NCBI GenBank assembly: GCA_035540675.1
Contig: DATLGB010000223.1
Span: 31,099-95,098 of the forward strand
DNA from: DATLGB01 sp035540675
GTDB taxonomy: Bacteria > Actinomycetota > Thermoleophilia > Solirubrobacterales > Solirubrobacteraceae
Direction of reading: 5' to 3'
Length of the DNA: 64,000 nt
Both the position numbers and the translations under genes were made by a program. This document shows positions 38,498-45,316 of this stretch, piece after piece (within the stretch, counting starts at the first letter, position 1; every line of letters starts with the position of its first letter). The notes under the pieces are model-generated. The model searched no databases, was not told where the DNA came from, and saw only the letters and a list, made by a program, of their open reading frames with translations.

Positions 38498-39238
38498 ATG
38501 AAGCTCGTCGTGGCCGGCAAGGGCGGCGTGGGCAAGACCACGATCGCCGGGACGCTCGCCCGCGCCCTCGCGCGGTCGGGCCATGACGTGCTCGCGCTGG
38601 ACTGCGACACCAACCCGATGCTGGGGATCTCGCTCGGCGTCGGGGCCGAGCGCACCGACGAGCTCGTCGCGGTCCGCCAGGGCGTCGAGGAGGGCTCGGT
38701 CGCCCACGAGCCGACGCCCGCCGGCATGGCGGAGGCGTTCGGCGCCGACGCGCCGGAGGGCGTGCGGCTGGTGGTCGCGTCGCGGCTGGACCGCGTGGAT
38801 CCCGGCTGCACCTGATGCGGCGTCTCGGCGGAGCAGTTGCTCCGCGAGTTCGAGGGCGAGGATCGGGTGGTGCTCGGCGATCTCGAGGCCGGCGTCGGCA
38901 CGCTGCTGCGGATGGGCGATCGCGGCGCCGATCTCGCGCTCGTGGTGACGCAGCCGACCGCGAAGTCGATGGAGGTCGCGCGCCGCGGGCTGCTGATCGC
39001 CGCGGCGCGCGACGTGCCGGCCATCCTCGTCGCCAACCGGGTCGCCGGCGACGACGACCTGGAGTTGATCCGCTCGACGCTGGCGCCGGAGGTCCCGGTG
39101 GTGGCGGTGCCGGACGATCCGGCGGTGGCGCGGGCCGACGAGCAGGGGCTGGCGCCGGCGGACGCGGCACCGGACGGGCCGGCGGTGCGCGCGGTCGAGG
39201 CGCTCGCCGCGCGGGTGGCGGCGCTAGCGCGCGCGTAG
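38498..39238 (+). CDS. second CooC-like ATPase with in-frame TGA (putative selenoprotein)
   Basis: The N-terminus MKLVVAGKGGVGKTTIAGTLA is nearly identical to that of the 18750 protein, with LALDCDTNPMLGISLGVG following. TGA stands at codon 106 (38813-38815) in the context P-G-C104-T-U106-C107-G. The same frame then continues through VSAEQLLREFEG, VVLGDLEAGVGTLLR, LVVTQPTAKSMEVARRG and ILVANRVAG to the stop at 39238. The full length is 246 residues, normal for CooC. The predicted Sec gives a C-x-U-C cluster suited to nickel. A SECIS-like hairpin follows. It lies 10 bp after the double-AAA protease gene; its end overlaps the convergent DM13 gene by 15 bp. Confidence 0.85.
38813..38848 (+). promoter_or_regulatory. 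selenocysteine TGA codon and SECIS-like hairpin in the second CooC-like gene
   Basis: After the TGA (38813-38815), a 7-bp stem GCGGAGC / GCTCCGC (38828-38834 and 38839-38845) closes on the loop AGTT. A further CTC/GAG pairing lies below a bulged G (38827). The loop GU is 20-22 nt after the TGA, as in the first gene and in E. coli fdhF. Two independent hairpins at the same offset are hard to explain by chance. Confidence 0.78.
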
Positions 39239-40030
39239 CCCGGCCGCGGCGTAGGCCATGTACAGCGGCTCGCACCAGAGCACGACGAAGCGCACGTCGG
39301 AGGCGCGCAGCCGGCGCGGCAGCAGGTAGTTCTGGCTGCCCGCCGTCGACTTCAGCTCGCCGATGCTGACGTGGCGGGCGCGGACGGCCGCGCGGCTGGT
39401 GGCGGGCCTGCGGCCGCGGCCGACCCAGATCTCGAGGTCCGTGCTGGGCGTGGTCCTGAAGTGCTCGAAGCGCAGCGCCAGCCGCCCGCCCGGGAGGCGG
39501 TGCAGCGCGACCGCGCCCTCACCGCGGCGCTCGATCGGGCGGAACTCGCCGCGGGCCAGCCGGGCGGCGCCCGGCGCGCGCATCTCGGGGAGCGGCGGCT
39601 CGCGCAGCGGCGTCGCGACCTGATGCTCGACGACGGCCGACCAGGCGCCGCTCGCGCGCACCGCCAGCCGCATCCGGCCACCGCGGACGGCGGGCGCCTC
39701 ACCGCGGCCAGGGCAGCGCCCGTCGACCAGCGGGTCGGCGTCCGCCGCGGGCGGGTCGAGGCGCATCGTGATCGCGCCGGCGCCGCGGCAGCGCCAGCGG
39801 ATCCGCCACTGGATCGACTTGCCGGGGATCTCGAGCGTCCGCGTCGCGTCGCCGTCGGCCCGCAGTCGCGCGAGCCGCACCCAGCGCGGCGCCGCCGCGT
39901 CGCGCTCCTCGGGCGGCAGCACCGCCGTCGGCTCGACCTTCGAGAACGGGTCGGGCGCCGCGGGCTCGCGCGCGCCGCCGCAGCCGGCGAGGGCAACGGC
40001 CGCCGCGACCAGCGCGGCCGGGCGCCTCAT
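39224..40030 (-). CDS. lipoprotein with C-terminal DM13 domain
   Basis: This 268-residue protein has a lipobox (LAGCGG, Cys near residue 17). A domain of about 130 residues with paired cysteines (RWRCRG...DGRCPG) follows, then a C-terminal DM13 domain: DLEIWVG, ISIGELKSTAGSQNYLLP-like spacing and VVLWCEPLYMAYAAAGL. DM13 domains have been proposed to be redox or haem-linked, with a conserved cysteine like the one here (LWCEP). The ATG at 40030 overlaps the stop of the haloperoxidase-like gene (ATGA), so the two outer-surface proteins are made together. Confidence 0.82.
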   Translation of the reverse strand: MRRPAALVAAAVALAGCGGAREPAAPDPFSKVEPTAVLPPEERDAAAPRWVRLARLRADGDATRTLEIPGKSIQWRIRWRCRGAGAITMRLDPPAADADPLVDGRCPGRGEAPAVRGGRMRLAVRASGAWSAVVEHQVATPLREPPLPEMRAPGAARLARGEFRPIERRGEGAVALHRLPGGRLALRFEHFRTTPSTDLEIWVGRGRRPATSRAAVRARHVSIGELKSTAGSQNYLLPRRLRASDVRFVVLWCEPLYMAYAAAGLRAR

Positions 40031-41388
40031 CCTGCGGTCCCGTCGGCGCGCGCCCGCGCGACGGCCCGTCGGCCGATCGCGCGGCCCATTCGCAGGCCTG
40101 CGTCGTTGTCGAAGCGGAAGTGGATCCCGCCGTACAGCCGCGACTGCGCGGCCTCCTCGGCCTTCGCCGCGAACAGGTCCGCCTGGTCGGGGAAGAGGTG
40201 CGCGAGCACGGTCGCGGCGGCCGCCGAGTAGGCCGAGTGCCCGGAGGGATAGGAGGGGAACGTCGGCGTCGGCAGCAGCGGCTGCCAGCCCTGCGCCAGC
40301 CCGAGGTCGGCGACCGCGTTGACCGGCCGCGCCGACCAGTACGCGTACTTGGCGTCCCACGTCGCCACGCCGGCGTCGGCGAGGGCCGCGTTGAGCAGCG
40401 CGAACGTCCGCGCCGACCGGAACGGGCTCAGCCGCCGGTCCCGCACCACCTCGAGCGCCACCTGGTTCCAGATGCCCGGCGGCAGCCCGGTGTTCTCGCC
40501 GCCCGCCCAGAAGCGGGCGATGCGGGTCTGCTCCGGCGTCAGCGAGCGTCCCACCCGCACGACCTCGGCGGCGGCCGCCAGGTACTCGGGCGACCCGTAC
40601 CGTGGCGGCGCCGGCGGGCGAACGGCCGACGGCGACGGCAGCAGCCAGGTGTGCCAACGGGCGGCGAGCGGGGCGACCGGGCGCGCGACCGATCCCGGCG
40701 GCGGCGCCCAGGAGCCCCGGTCCCGTGGGCGCGGCCCGTCCCACAGCGGGTCCACGCGGTCGCCGCGGACCCGGCGCACGACGCGCGCGGCGACGCGCCG
40801 GCCGAGCTCGAGTCCGGCGCTCGCGGCGGCCGGCGCCGCGCGGCCGGCCGCCACCTCGGCGTCGGCCGCCGCGCGCGCGTCGGCGTCCAGTCTCGCGCCC
40901 GGCTCCTCCGGGAACACGGCCTTGAGCGCCCGCGACGCCGCGCCCGCTATCGCCGTGCGGACCGACGGGTGGCCGCCACCATGCACCGTCTGCCAGTGGG
41001 CCGCGGCGACGGCGGCGTCGCAGGCGGCGATCGACACCAGCGCGTACGCGCGCGAGGCCGCCGGCGGGTTCTTCGTGTGGTGGGCGACTGAGCCCAGCGC
41101 CCGCCGTATCCACGGCGACAGCGGGTCCTCCGGCGCGCGCGGGCGAGCCGTGCCCGATGGTCCGGCGGCGGCCGCGCGAACGGCGGCCCGCCCGGGCGGC
41201 GGCACGCGCACCTCGGACGGCGACGCGAGCACCCAGGTGCGCCAGCGGCTCGGATCGTCCGGCTGCTGCGCCCGTCCGTCCGGCTCGCGGCCCGCCAGCG
41301 TGGTCGTCGCCGCGGCGACGACCGCCAGCAGTGTCGCCGCCGCCACCCCCGCCCGCAGTACGAGCCGCCGCCGCTCGAGGTCCCTCAC
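40027..41388 (-). CDS. vanadium-dependent haloperoxidase / PAP2-like protein
   Basis: This 453-residue exported protein has an N-terminal helix (LVLRAGVAAATLLAVVAAA). The PAP2-superfamily active-site motifs are in VHPO arrangement: KYAYWSARPVNA (basic residues for vanadate or phosphate), PSYPSGHSAYSAAAATVLAHLF (SGH with the catalytic His) and RLYGGIHFRFDNDAGLRMG (Arg and His ligand). The length and helical middle fit the haloperoxidase-like branch rather than the short PAP2 phosphatases; halide oxidation versus phosphatase activity cannot be told from sequence. It starts at GTG 41388. Confidence 0.82.
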   Translation of the reverse strand: MRDLERRRLVLRAGVAAATLLAVVAAATTTLAGREPDGRAQQPDDPSRWRTWVLASPSEVRVPPPGRAAVRAAAAGPSGTARPRAPEDPLSPWIRRALGSVAHHTKNPPAASRAYALVSIAACDAAVAAAHWQTVHGGGHPSVRTAIAGAASRALKAVFPEEPGARLDADARAAADAEVAAGRAAPAAASAGLELGRRVAARVVRRVRGDRVDPLWDGPRPRDRGSWAPPPGSVARPVAPLAARWHTWLLPSPSAVRPPAPPRYGSPEYLAAAAEVVRVGRSLTPEQTRIARFWAGGENTGLPPGIWNQVALEVVRDRRLSPFRSARTFALLNAALADAGVATWDAKYAYWSARPVNAVADLGLAQGWQPLLPTPTFPSYPSGHSAYSAAAATVLAHLFPDQADLFAAKAEEAAQSRLYGGIHFRFDNDAGLRMGRAIGRRAVARARADGTAG

Positions 41389-41451
41389 GCCGCCGAGGTT
41401 AAGGCCGCGGCGTCACAGCTCGCAACGTGCTGCCGCCACCCCGAAACGACG

Positions 41452-41475
41452 GAGGGCCCGCTCGCGCGGGCCCTC
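41452..41475 (-). terminator. terminator downstream of rplI
   Basis: A perfect 10-bp stem, GAGGGCCCGC / GCGGGCCCTC, with a TCGC loop, lies 27 bp after the rplI stop. On the minus strand the 3' flank reads CGTCGTTTCGGGG, with a short T-run. It separates the ribosomal operon from the haloperoxidase-like gene. Confidence 0.8.
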
Positions 41476-41501
41476 GGGAAGGTTTGCCGCGGCGCGAGGC
41501 G

Positions 41502-41954
41502 CTACTTCTGCTCGACCACCATGGTCTTGACGTCCGCCGTCACGCCGTCGGAGACCTCGACGGTGACGATGTGCGTCCCGACCGTCTTGATGGGGTCCTC
41601 GAGGCGGACCTTGCGCTTGTCGACGGTGATGCCGCGCGCGGACTTGATGGCGTCGGCGATGTCCTGCGCGGTGACCGAGCCGAACAGACGGCCGTCCTCG
41701 CCGGCCTGGTGGCTGATGGTCAGCACGGTCTTGTTGAGCACCGCCGCGCTCTCCTGCGCGCGCGTGGTCGCCTCGGCGAGCGCACGCTCGGCCGCGGCCT
41801 GGCGCTGCGCCGCCGCCTTGATCGAGCCGCGCGTCGCCGGCTCGGCGAGCTTGCGCGGGATCAGGAAGTTGCGCAGGTAGCCCTTCGACACGTCGACGAC
41901 GGTGCCCTTGTCGCCGAGCTGCTCGACGTCCTGGAGCAGGATGGCCTGCGGCAT
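41502..41954 (-). CDS. rplI: 50S ribosomal protein L9
   Basis: This 150-residue protein starts MPQAILLQDVEQLGDKGTVVDVSKGYLRNFLIPRKLA, the diagnostic L9 N-terminal domain that binds 23S rRNA. A long connecting helix and the C-terminal domain (GRLFGSVTAQDIADAI...HIVTVEVSDGVTADVK) follow. The length is normal. The ATG shares one base with the rpsR stop (TGATG), so translation is coupled. A strong terminator follows. Confidence 0.97.
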   Translation of the reverse strand: MPQAILLQDVEQLGDKGTVVDVSKGYLRNFLIPRKLAEPATRGSIKAAAQRQAAAERALAEATTRAQESAAVLNKTVLTISHQAGEDGRLFGSVTAQDIADAIKSARGITVDKRKVRLEDPIKTVGTHIVTVEVSDGVTADVKTMVVEQK

Positions 41955-42286
41955 CAGCGGTCCCGATCGCCGCGGTCGCCGCGGTCGCGGCGGCCACCTT
42001 CGCGCTCGCCGCCGGTCGATTCGGCCACGTAGGGCAGCAGCGCCAGCTCGCGGGCGCGCTTCACCGCGCGGGCGACCTGGTTCTGGTGCCGGCGGCAGGC
42101 GCCCGTGATGCGGCGCGAGCGGATCTTGCCGCGGTCGGAGATGAACTTGCGAAGGGTCGAGACGTCCTTGTAGTCGACGAACTCGATCTTGTCGCGGCAG
42201 TACGGGCACGGCTTGCGCCGGCCGGAGCCGCCTGCACCCTTCTTGTCACGCCGGCGGCTGGTGGGCCGGCTGCGCTGCTTGGCCAA
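41954..42286 (-). CDS. rpsR: 30S ribosomal protein S18 (cysteine-containing type)
   Basis: This 110-residue protein has the S18 core CPYCRDKIEFVDYKDVSTLRKFISDRGKIRSRRITGACRRHQNQVARAVKRARELALLPY. The CPYC pair and a later Cys mark the zinc-type (C+) S18. Both ends are extended: a basic N-terminus and an Arg/Asp/Gly-rich tail (GGRRDRGDRGDRDR). In most bacteria rpsR directly follows ssb; here 1.4 kb with an opposite-strand gene lies between them. Confidence 0.96.
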   Translation of the reverse strand: MAKQRSRPTSRRRDKKGAGGSGRRKPCPYCRDKIEFVDYKDVSTLRKFISDRGKIRSRRITGACRRHQNQVARAVKRARELALLPYVAESTGGEREGGRRDRGDRGDRDR

Positions 42287-42464
42287 TGCGAAATCCTCTG
42301 TGGTCGCTTCGTCCGGCGCCGCGCCTACACTCGCGCGCCGGTGTCACCGCCCGCCGCTGACGCCGCTGGTGGGGCCATGTCGACGGGGCCGGTCGCCCGG
42401 CTGTGGAGCCCGGAAGTGTAGCGGCGCGCGCTCGCCGCCCGCTGTGCGTGCGAGGATACGCCCG

Positions 42465-43250
42465 ATGCTCCCCGGCGTCGCGTACGGGCGCTCCTACCTC
42501 GCCCGCGCGCTCACGCGCAAGCCGGGCGGTCGCCGGGCCCGCCTGCAGTTCCTGCTCGGCGATGGCCCGCTGATGGTGACGGGCGCGCCGCCGGCCAGCG
42601 GCCTGCTGCTCTGCCGCCTGCGCGCGTCGCACGTCCAGGCCTGGGGCCTCGTGCGCGGGATCGTCGAGCCGTCCGTGCAGGAAGCGATGCGCCGCCACCT
42701 GGCGCCCGGCTCGCGCTTCTGGGACGTCGGCGCCAACGTGGGCTTCTTCTCCCTGCTGGCGGCGCGGCTCGGCGCGACCGTGGACGCCTTCGAGCCCGTG
42801 CCCGAGAACGTCGCGGCGCTGCAGGCCGGCGTCGCCGCGAACGCCTACGGCGACCGGATCGCCGTGCACGCCGCAGCGGTCGCCGACGCTTCCGGGCGCG
42901 CGGGACTCGTGGTGGTCGACGACCCGAGCTGGTCGCACCTCGCCGACCGCGGCAACCACGCCCGCACGCGCGAGCGCATCGACGTCGACGTGGTCGCGCT
43001 CGACGACCTCGACCTGCCGCCGCCCGATCTGGTGAAGATCGACGTCGAAGGCTCCGAAGCCGCCGTCCTGCGCGGCGCGCAGCGGCTCCTGCACGAGCGC
43101 CGGCCCGTCCTCGTCGTCGAGCTGCACGAGACCAACGCCGAGGTCTGCGACCTGCTCGAGGGCCACGGCTACGTCCTGGAGAACCTCGACGGCCCGCACC
43201 CGCCGCGCGAGGCGGGAGCGGTGCACGTGCTGGCGCGCCCGGCGGGCTGA
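42465..43250 (+). CDS. FkbM family methyltransferase
   Basis: This 261-residue SAM-dependent methyltransferase has motif I FWDVGANVGFFSLLAARLG, FEPVPENVAALQAGVAAN, and the FkbM-specific LVKIDVEGSEAAVLRGAQRLL and VLVVELHE. FkbM enzymes O-methylate sugars or polyketides; the substrate is unknown here. ATG 42465 has GAGGA about 8 bases upstream. The gene is inverted within the rpsF-ssb-rpsR-rplI region and has no partner genes, which suggests insertion into the operon. Confidence 0.88.
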   Translation: MLPGVAYGRSYLARALTRKPGGRRARLQFLLGDGPLMVTGAPPASGLLLCRLRASHVQAWGLVRGIVEPSVQEAMRRHLAPGSRFWDVGANVGFFSLLAARLGATVDAFEPVPENVAALQAGVAANAYGDRIAVHAAAVADASGRAGLVVVDDPSWSHLADRGNHARTRERIDVDVVALDDLDLPPPDLVKIDVEGSEAAVLRGAQRLLHERRPVLVVELHETNAEVCDLLEGHGYVLENLDGPHPPREAGAVHVLARPAG

Positions 43251-43417
43251 GGCTGCGCGCCGGCCTTACGGATCCTCGCTCGGCGGTACGGCGGCTGGTG
43301 AGGGAGGCGCTACCTCCGGCGCCGGATCCGTGCCGGGTCGACGTGATCGGCGAGATGGGCGAGATGGGCGTGCCGGTTTCGTGCCACCCCCTGCCGATGC
43401 CGGAGGTGGTCGGCCAC

Positions 43418-43597
43418 GTGGGCGCTATGCGTGCGGAACACGTGCCAGGTCAGGCGTGGTCCGTGAGGTGGGCGCTATGCGTGCGGACCACGTGCCAGGT
43501 CAGGCGTGGTCCGTGAGGTGGGTGCTATGCGTGCGGACCACGTGCCAGGTCAGGCGTGGTCCGTGAGGTAGGCGCTATGCGTGCGGAACACGTGCCA
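43418..43597. repeat. 50-bp tandem repeat, about 3.6 copies
   Basis: Units start at 43418, 43468, 43518 and 43568 (the last partial, about 30 bp). Copies differ at only a few bases. Each unit contains a CACGTG palindrome (GGAMCACGTGCC) and begins GTGGGCGCTATGCG. The 50-bp period is not a multiple of three, so the array is not a coding repeat. It lies between the FkbM gene and the 3' end of ssb, in a 448-bp stretch without a gene (43251-43698); the rest of that stretch holds a hairpin and GC-rich repeats. Confidence 0.9.
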
Positions 43598-43609
43598 CCC
43601 CGCGCGGGC

Positions 43610-43644
43610 GCGGGAGCGAGCGCCGGAACCGGCGCCGCTCCCGC
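43610..43644. terminator. long hairpin between the FkbM gene and ssb
   Basis: The outer arms GCGGGAGCG / CGCTCCCGC (43610-43618, 43636-43644) and inner arms GCGCCGG / CCGGCGC (43620-43626, 43629-43635) pair almost completely, with one bulged A. This gives a 16-bp hairpin between convergent ends (FkbM 43250, ssb 43699). A bidirectional terminator is the simplest reading. Confidence 0.6.
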
Positions 43645-43698
43645 ACGGAAGCGGCGCCGCCAGGCGGGCGCCGGCGCCGGAGCGCCGGCGCGAGCGGC

Positions 43699-44169
43699 CT
43701 AAAAGGGGATGTCGTCGTCGGCGGCCGGGCGCGAGCCGGCGCCGGCGCCGGCGGGCGCGAAGTCGTTCGTGTCGACGGGGACGTCGCTGCGCGGGGTGAA
43801 CCCGCCGCCGCCGCCCATGCCGCCCTCCTCCCGACCGCCCAGGAACTGGACGGCGTCGGCGACGATCTCGACCGCCTGGCGCTTGTTGCCCTGCTGGTCG
43901 GTGAACTCGCGCCACTCGAGCCGGCCGTCGATGGCGACCGGGCGGCCCTTGGAGAGGAAGCGCGCGCAGTTCTCGCCCTGGGCGCCCCATACGGTGACGT
44001 CGAAGTAGTTGGGCTTGTCGACCCACTCGCCCGTGGTGTTGTCCTTGCGGCGCGTGTTGGACGCGATCCGCAGCGAGCAGACCGAGTTGCCGCTGTTGAG
44101 CGACCGCAGCTCGGGGTCGCGGGTGAGGTTGCCGGTCAGGACGACGCGGTTGATGTTGGTGGCAGCCAC
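43699..44169 (-). CDS. ssb: single-stranded DNA-binding protein
   Basis: This 156-residue SSB has an OB fold (INRVVLTGNLTRDPELRSLNSGNSVCSLRIASN, VDKPNYFDVTVWGAQGENCARFLSKGRPVAIDGRLEWREF), a Gly-rich linker and the partner-binding tip DDDIPF. It acts as a tetramer in replication and repair. It starts at GTG 44169 with AAAGGAA about 8 bases upstream. rpsF lies upstream, as usual, but rpsR does not follow directly. Confidence 0.97.
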   Translation of the reverse strand: MAATNINRVVLTGNLTRDPELRSLNSGNSVCSLRIASNTRRKDNTTGEWVDKPNYFDVTVWGAQGENCARFLSKGRPVAIDGRLEWREFTDQQGNKRQAVEIVADAVQFLGGREEGGMGGGGGFTPRSDVPVDTNDFAPAGAGAGSRPAADDDIPF

Positions 44170-44270
44170 GCGGGGTTCCTTTCGTGCGCTGAAGGCTGGT
44201 GCTGGAAGCTTGGCGGCGAGTCTACGTCGGGGGGCGGCCGCTCCCCTGGAGAAGCCGCACTTTCGACGCT

Positions 44271-44303
44271 TTCGTCACCGTCTTGGCAGTCGGTCGTGAC
44301 GAA
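44271..44303. promoter_or_regulatory. ssb: TTCGTCAC inverted repeat upstream of ssb
   Basis: TTCGTCAC (44271-44278) and its complement GTGACGAA (44296-44303) flank 17 bp, about 100 bp upstream of the ssb start and downstream of rpsF. A further GGTGACG follows at 44304. Similar boxes (TTTGTCACG) precede dnaB. A shared regulator of replication genes is possible. The site could also be part of an ssb promoter. Confidence 0.35.
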
Positions 44304-44419
44304 GGTGACGGTTCGGACACGAAGCATCCTCCGCCGGGCGGCGGAATGACAGCGCGCTTGCATGCGACGCCGTGCGGCACCGGCGGCGCGAGAGGCGGCG
44401 GCCCGGCGGCCGCCGGTGG

Positions 44420-44785
44420 CTACTCCTCCTCGGTGCCCGCGGTGGCGCCGGCCGCGGCCATGCGCAGGTCCGGCGGCGCCGGCGTCCCGGGACGCAGCTT
44501 TATGATCCGGTAGCGGTGGACGCCGTCCGTGATCTTCAGCGTGTGGTTGAGGGCGTCCAGCGCGTCGGTGGTCGCGTAGAACTGGACGAGGTGGTAGTCG
44601 GCGTCGGCCCGCTTGCGGATCTCGAAGGCGGTGGCGCGAACGCCCCAGTCGTGACGGCCGACGAGCGTGCCGCCGTGCCGCTCGACGAGCGCCTCCACGT
44701 CGGCGAGGATCTTCTCGCGGCGGTCCTCCTCGGCCTCGGGGTCGAGCAGGAGGGTCAGGTCGTAGATGGGCGCTTCTCGGGCCAT
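44420..44785 (-). CDS. rpsF: 30S ribosomal protein S6
   Basis: This 121-residue protein starts MAREAPIYDLTLLLDPEAEEDRREKILADVEALVERHGG and continues with the S6 motifs RATAFEIRKRADADYHLVQFYA and LKITDGVHRYRIIKLRP. It binds S18 in the 30S platform. An Ala/Gly/Glu-rich tail follows the core. Its gene leads the rpsF-ssb group; 250 bp separate it from ssb, holding an inverted repeat that may be an extra promoter or operator. Confidence 0.96.
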   Translation of the reverse strand: MAREAPIYDLTLLLDPEAEEDRREKILADVEALVERHGGTLVGRHDWGVRATAFEIRKRADADYHLVQFYATTDALDALNHTLKITDGVHRYRIIKLRPGTPAPPDLRMAAAGATAGTEEE

Positions 44786-44843
44786 TGCGGCGGCCGATGG
44801 TAGCAGGGGGGCGAATCCGCTCCGGGCGGCGACTAGGAGGGGC

Positions 44844-45290
44844 ATGACGTCCGACCTGCTCGCGCGCGTGCGCTGGACCAACGTGGGAATCGTGCTGCTG
44901 GCGGCGGGCCTGCTCGCCCTCGTGGCGGGGTGGCCGCTGCTGTCGCCGGAGGCGCCGGCGCTGCCGCGCGGCGACGCCCCGGTGGTGGCCGCGACGCCGG
45001 AGCCGGAGCCGGTCGCGCGGCCCGCCGGGACGCGGGGCGACGGCCGCGCGGCGCGGGCGCGGCGCGCCGAGGAGCGGCGGAAGCGGGCGGCGCGGGCGCG
45101 GCGGGTCGAGCAGCGGCGCAAGCGGGCGGCGCGGGCGGGGAAGCGCCGGCGCCGGGCCGCGCGAGCGCGTCGCATCGGCGGCGTCCGCAGGCCGGCGCCG
45201 GGCGCCACCGCACCGGCGCCGCCGCCGGTGCCCCGCTACGCGCCGGCCGCTCCCGCCCCCGCGTCGCCGGAGTTCGGCTTCGAGGGCTGA
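44844..45290 (+). CDS. small single-TM protein with Arg/Ala-rich repeats
   Basis: This 148-residue protein has a membrane helix at about 15-35 (VGIVLLAAGLLALVAGWPLL), a Pro-rich segment, then three imperfect Arg-rich repeats of the RRAEERRKRAARARR type and a Pro/Ala tail. No family is recognised. AGGAGGGG lies just upstream of ATG 44844, which supports real translation. It is divergent from rpsF. The highly basic part could bind nucleic acid or wall polymers, depending on which side it faces. Confidence 0.65.
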   Translation: MTSDLLARVRWTNVGIVLLAAGLLALVAGWPLLSPEAPALPRGDAPVVAATPEPEPVARPAGTRGDGRAARARRAEERRKRAARARRVEQRRKRAARAGKRRRRAARARRIGGVRRPAPGATAPAPPPVPRYAPAAPAPASPEFGFEG

Positions 45291-45316
45291 GCGGCCGCGC
45301 CGCCCGCGCCGCCGCG

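Noticed and set aside
35662..39036. Very long minus-strand open frames opposite the FtsH-like, DnaB, RTX and hydrogenase genes
   Set aside because: They are Arg/Ala/Pro-rich, lack domains, and result from high GC content suppressing stops opposite real genes.
43418..43597. CRISPR array
   Set aside because: The units are contiguous 50-bp repeats with no variable spacers, and no cas genes are present.
41954..43699. Insertion sequence or prophage as the cause of the split ribosomal operon
   Set aside because: No transposase, integrase, terminal inverted repeats or target duplication was found around the FkbM gene.
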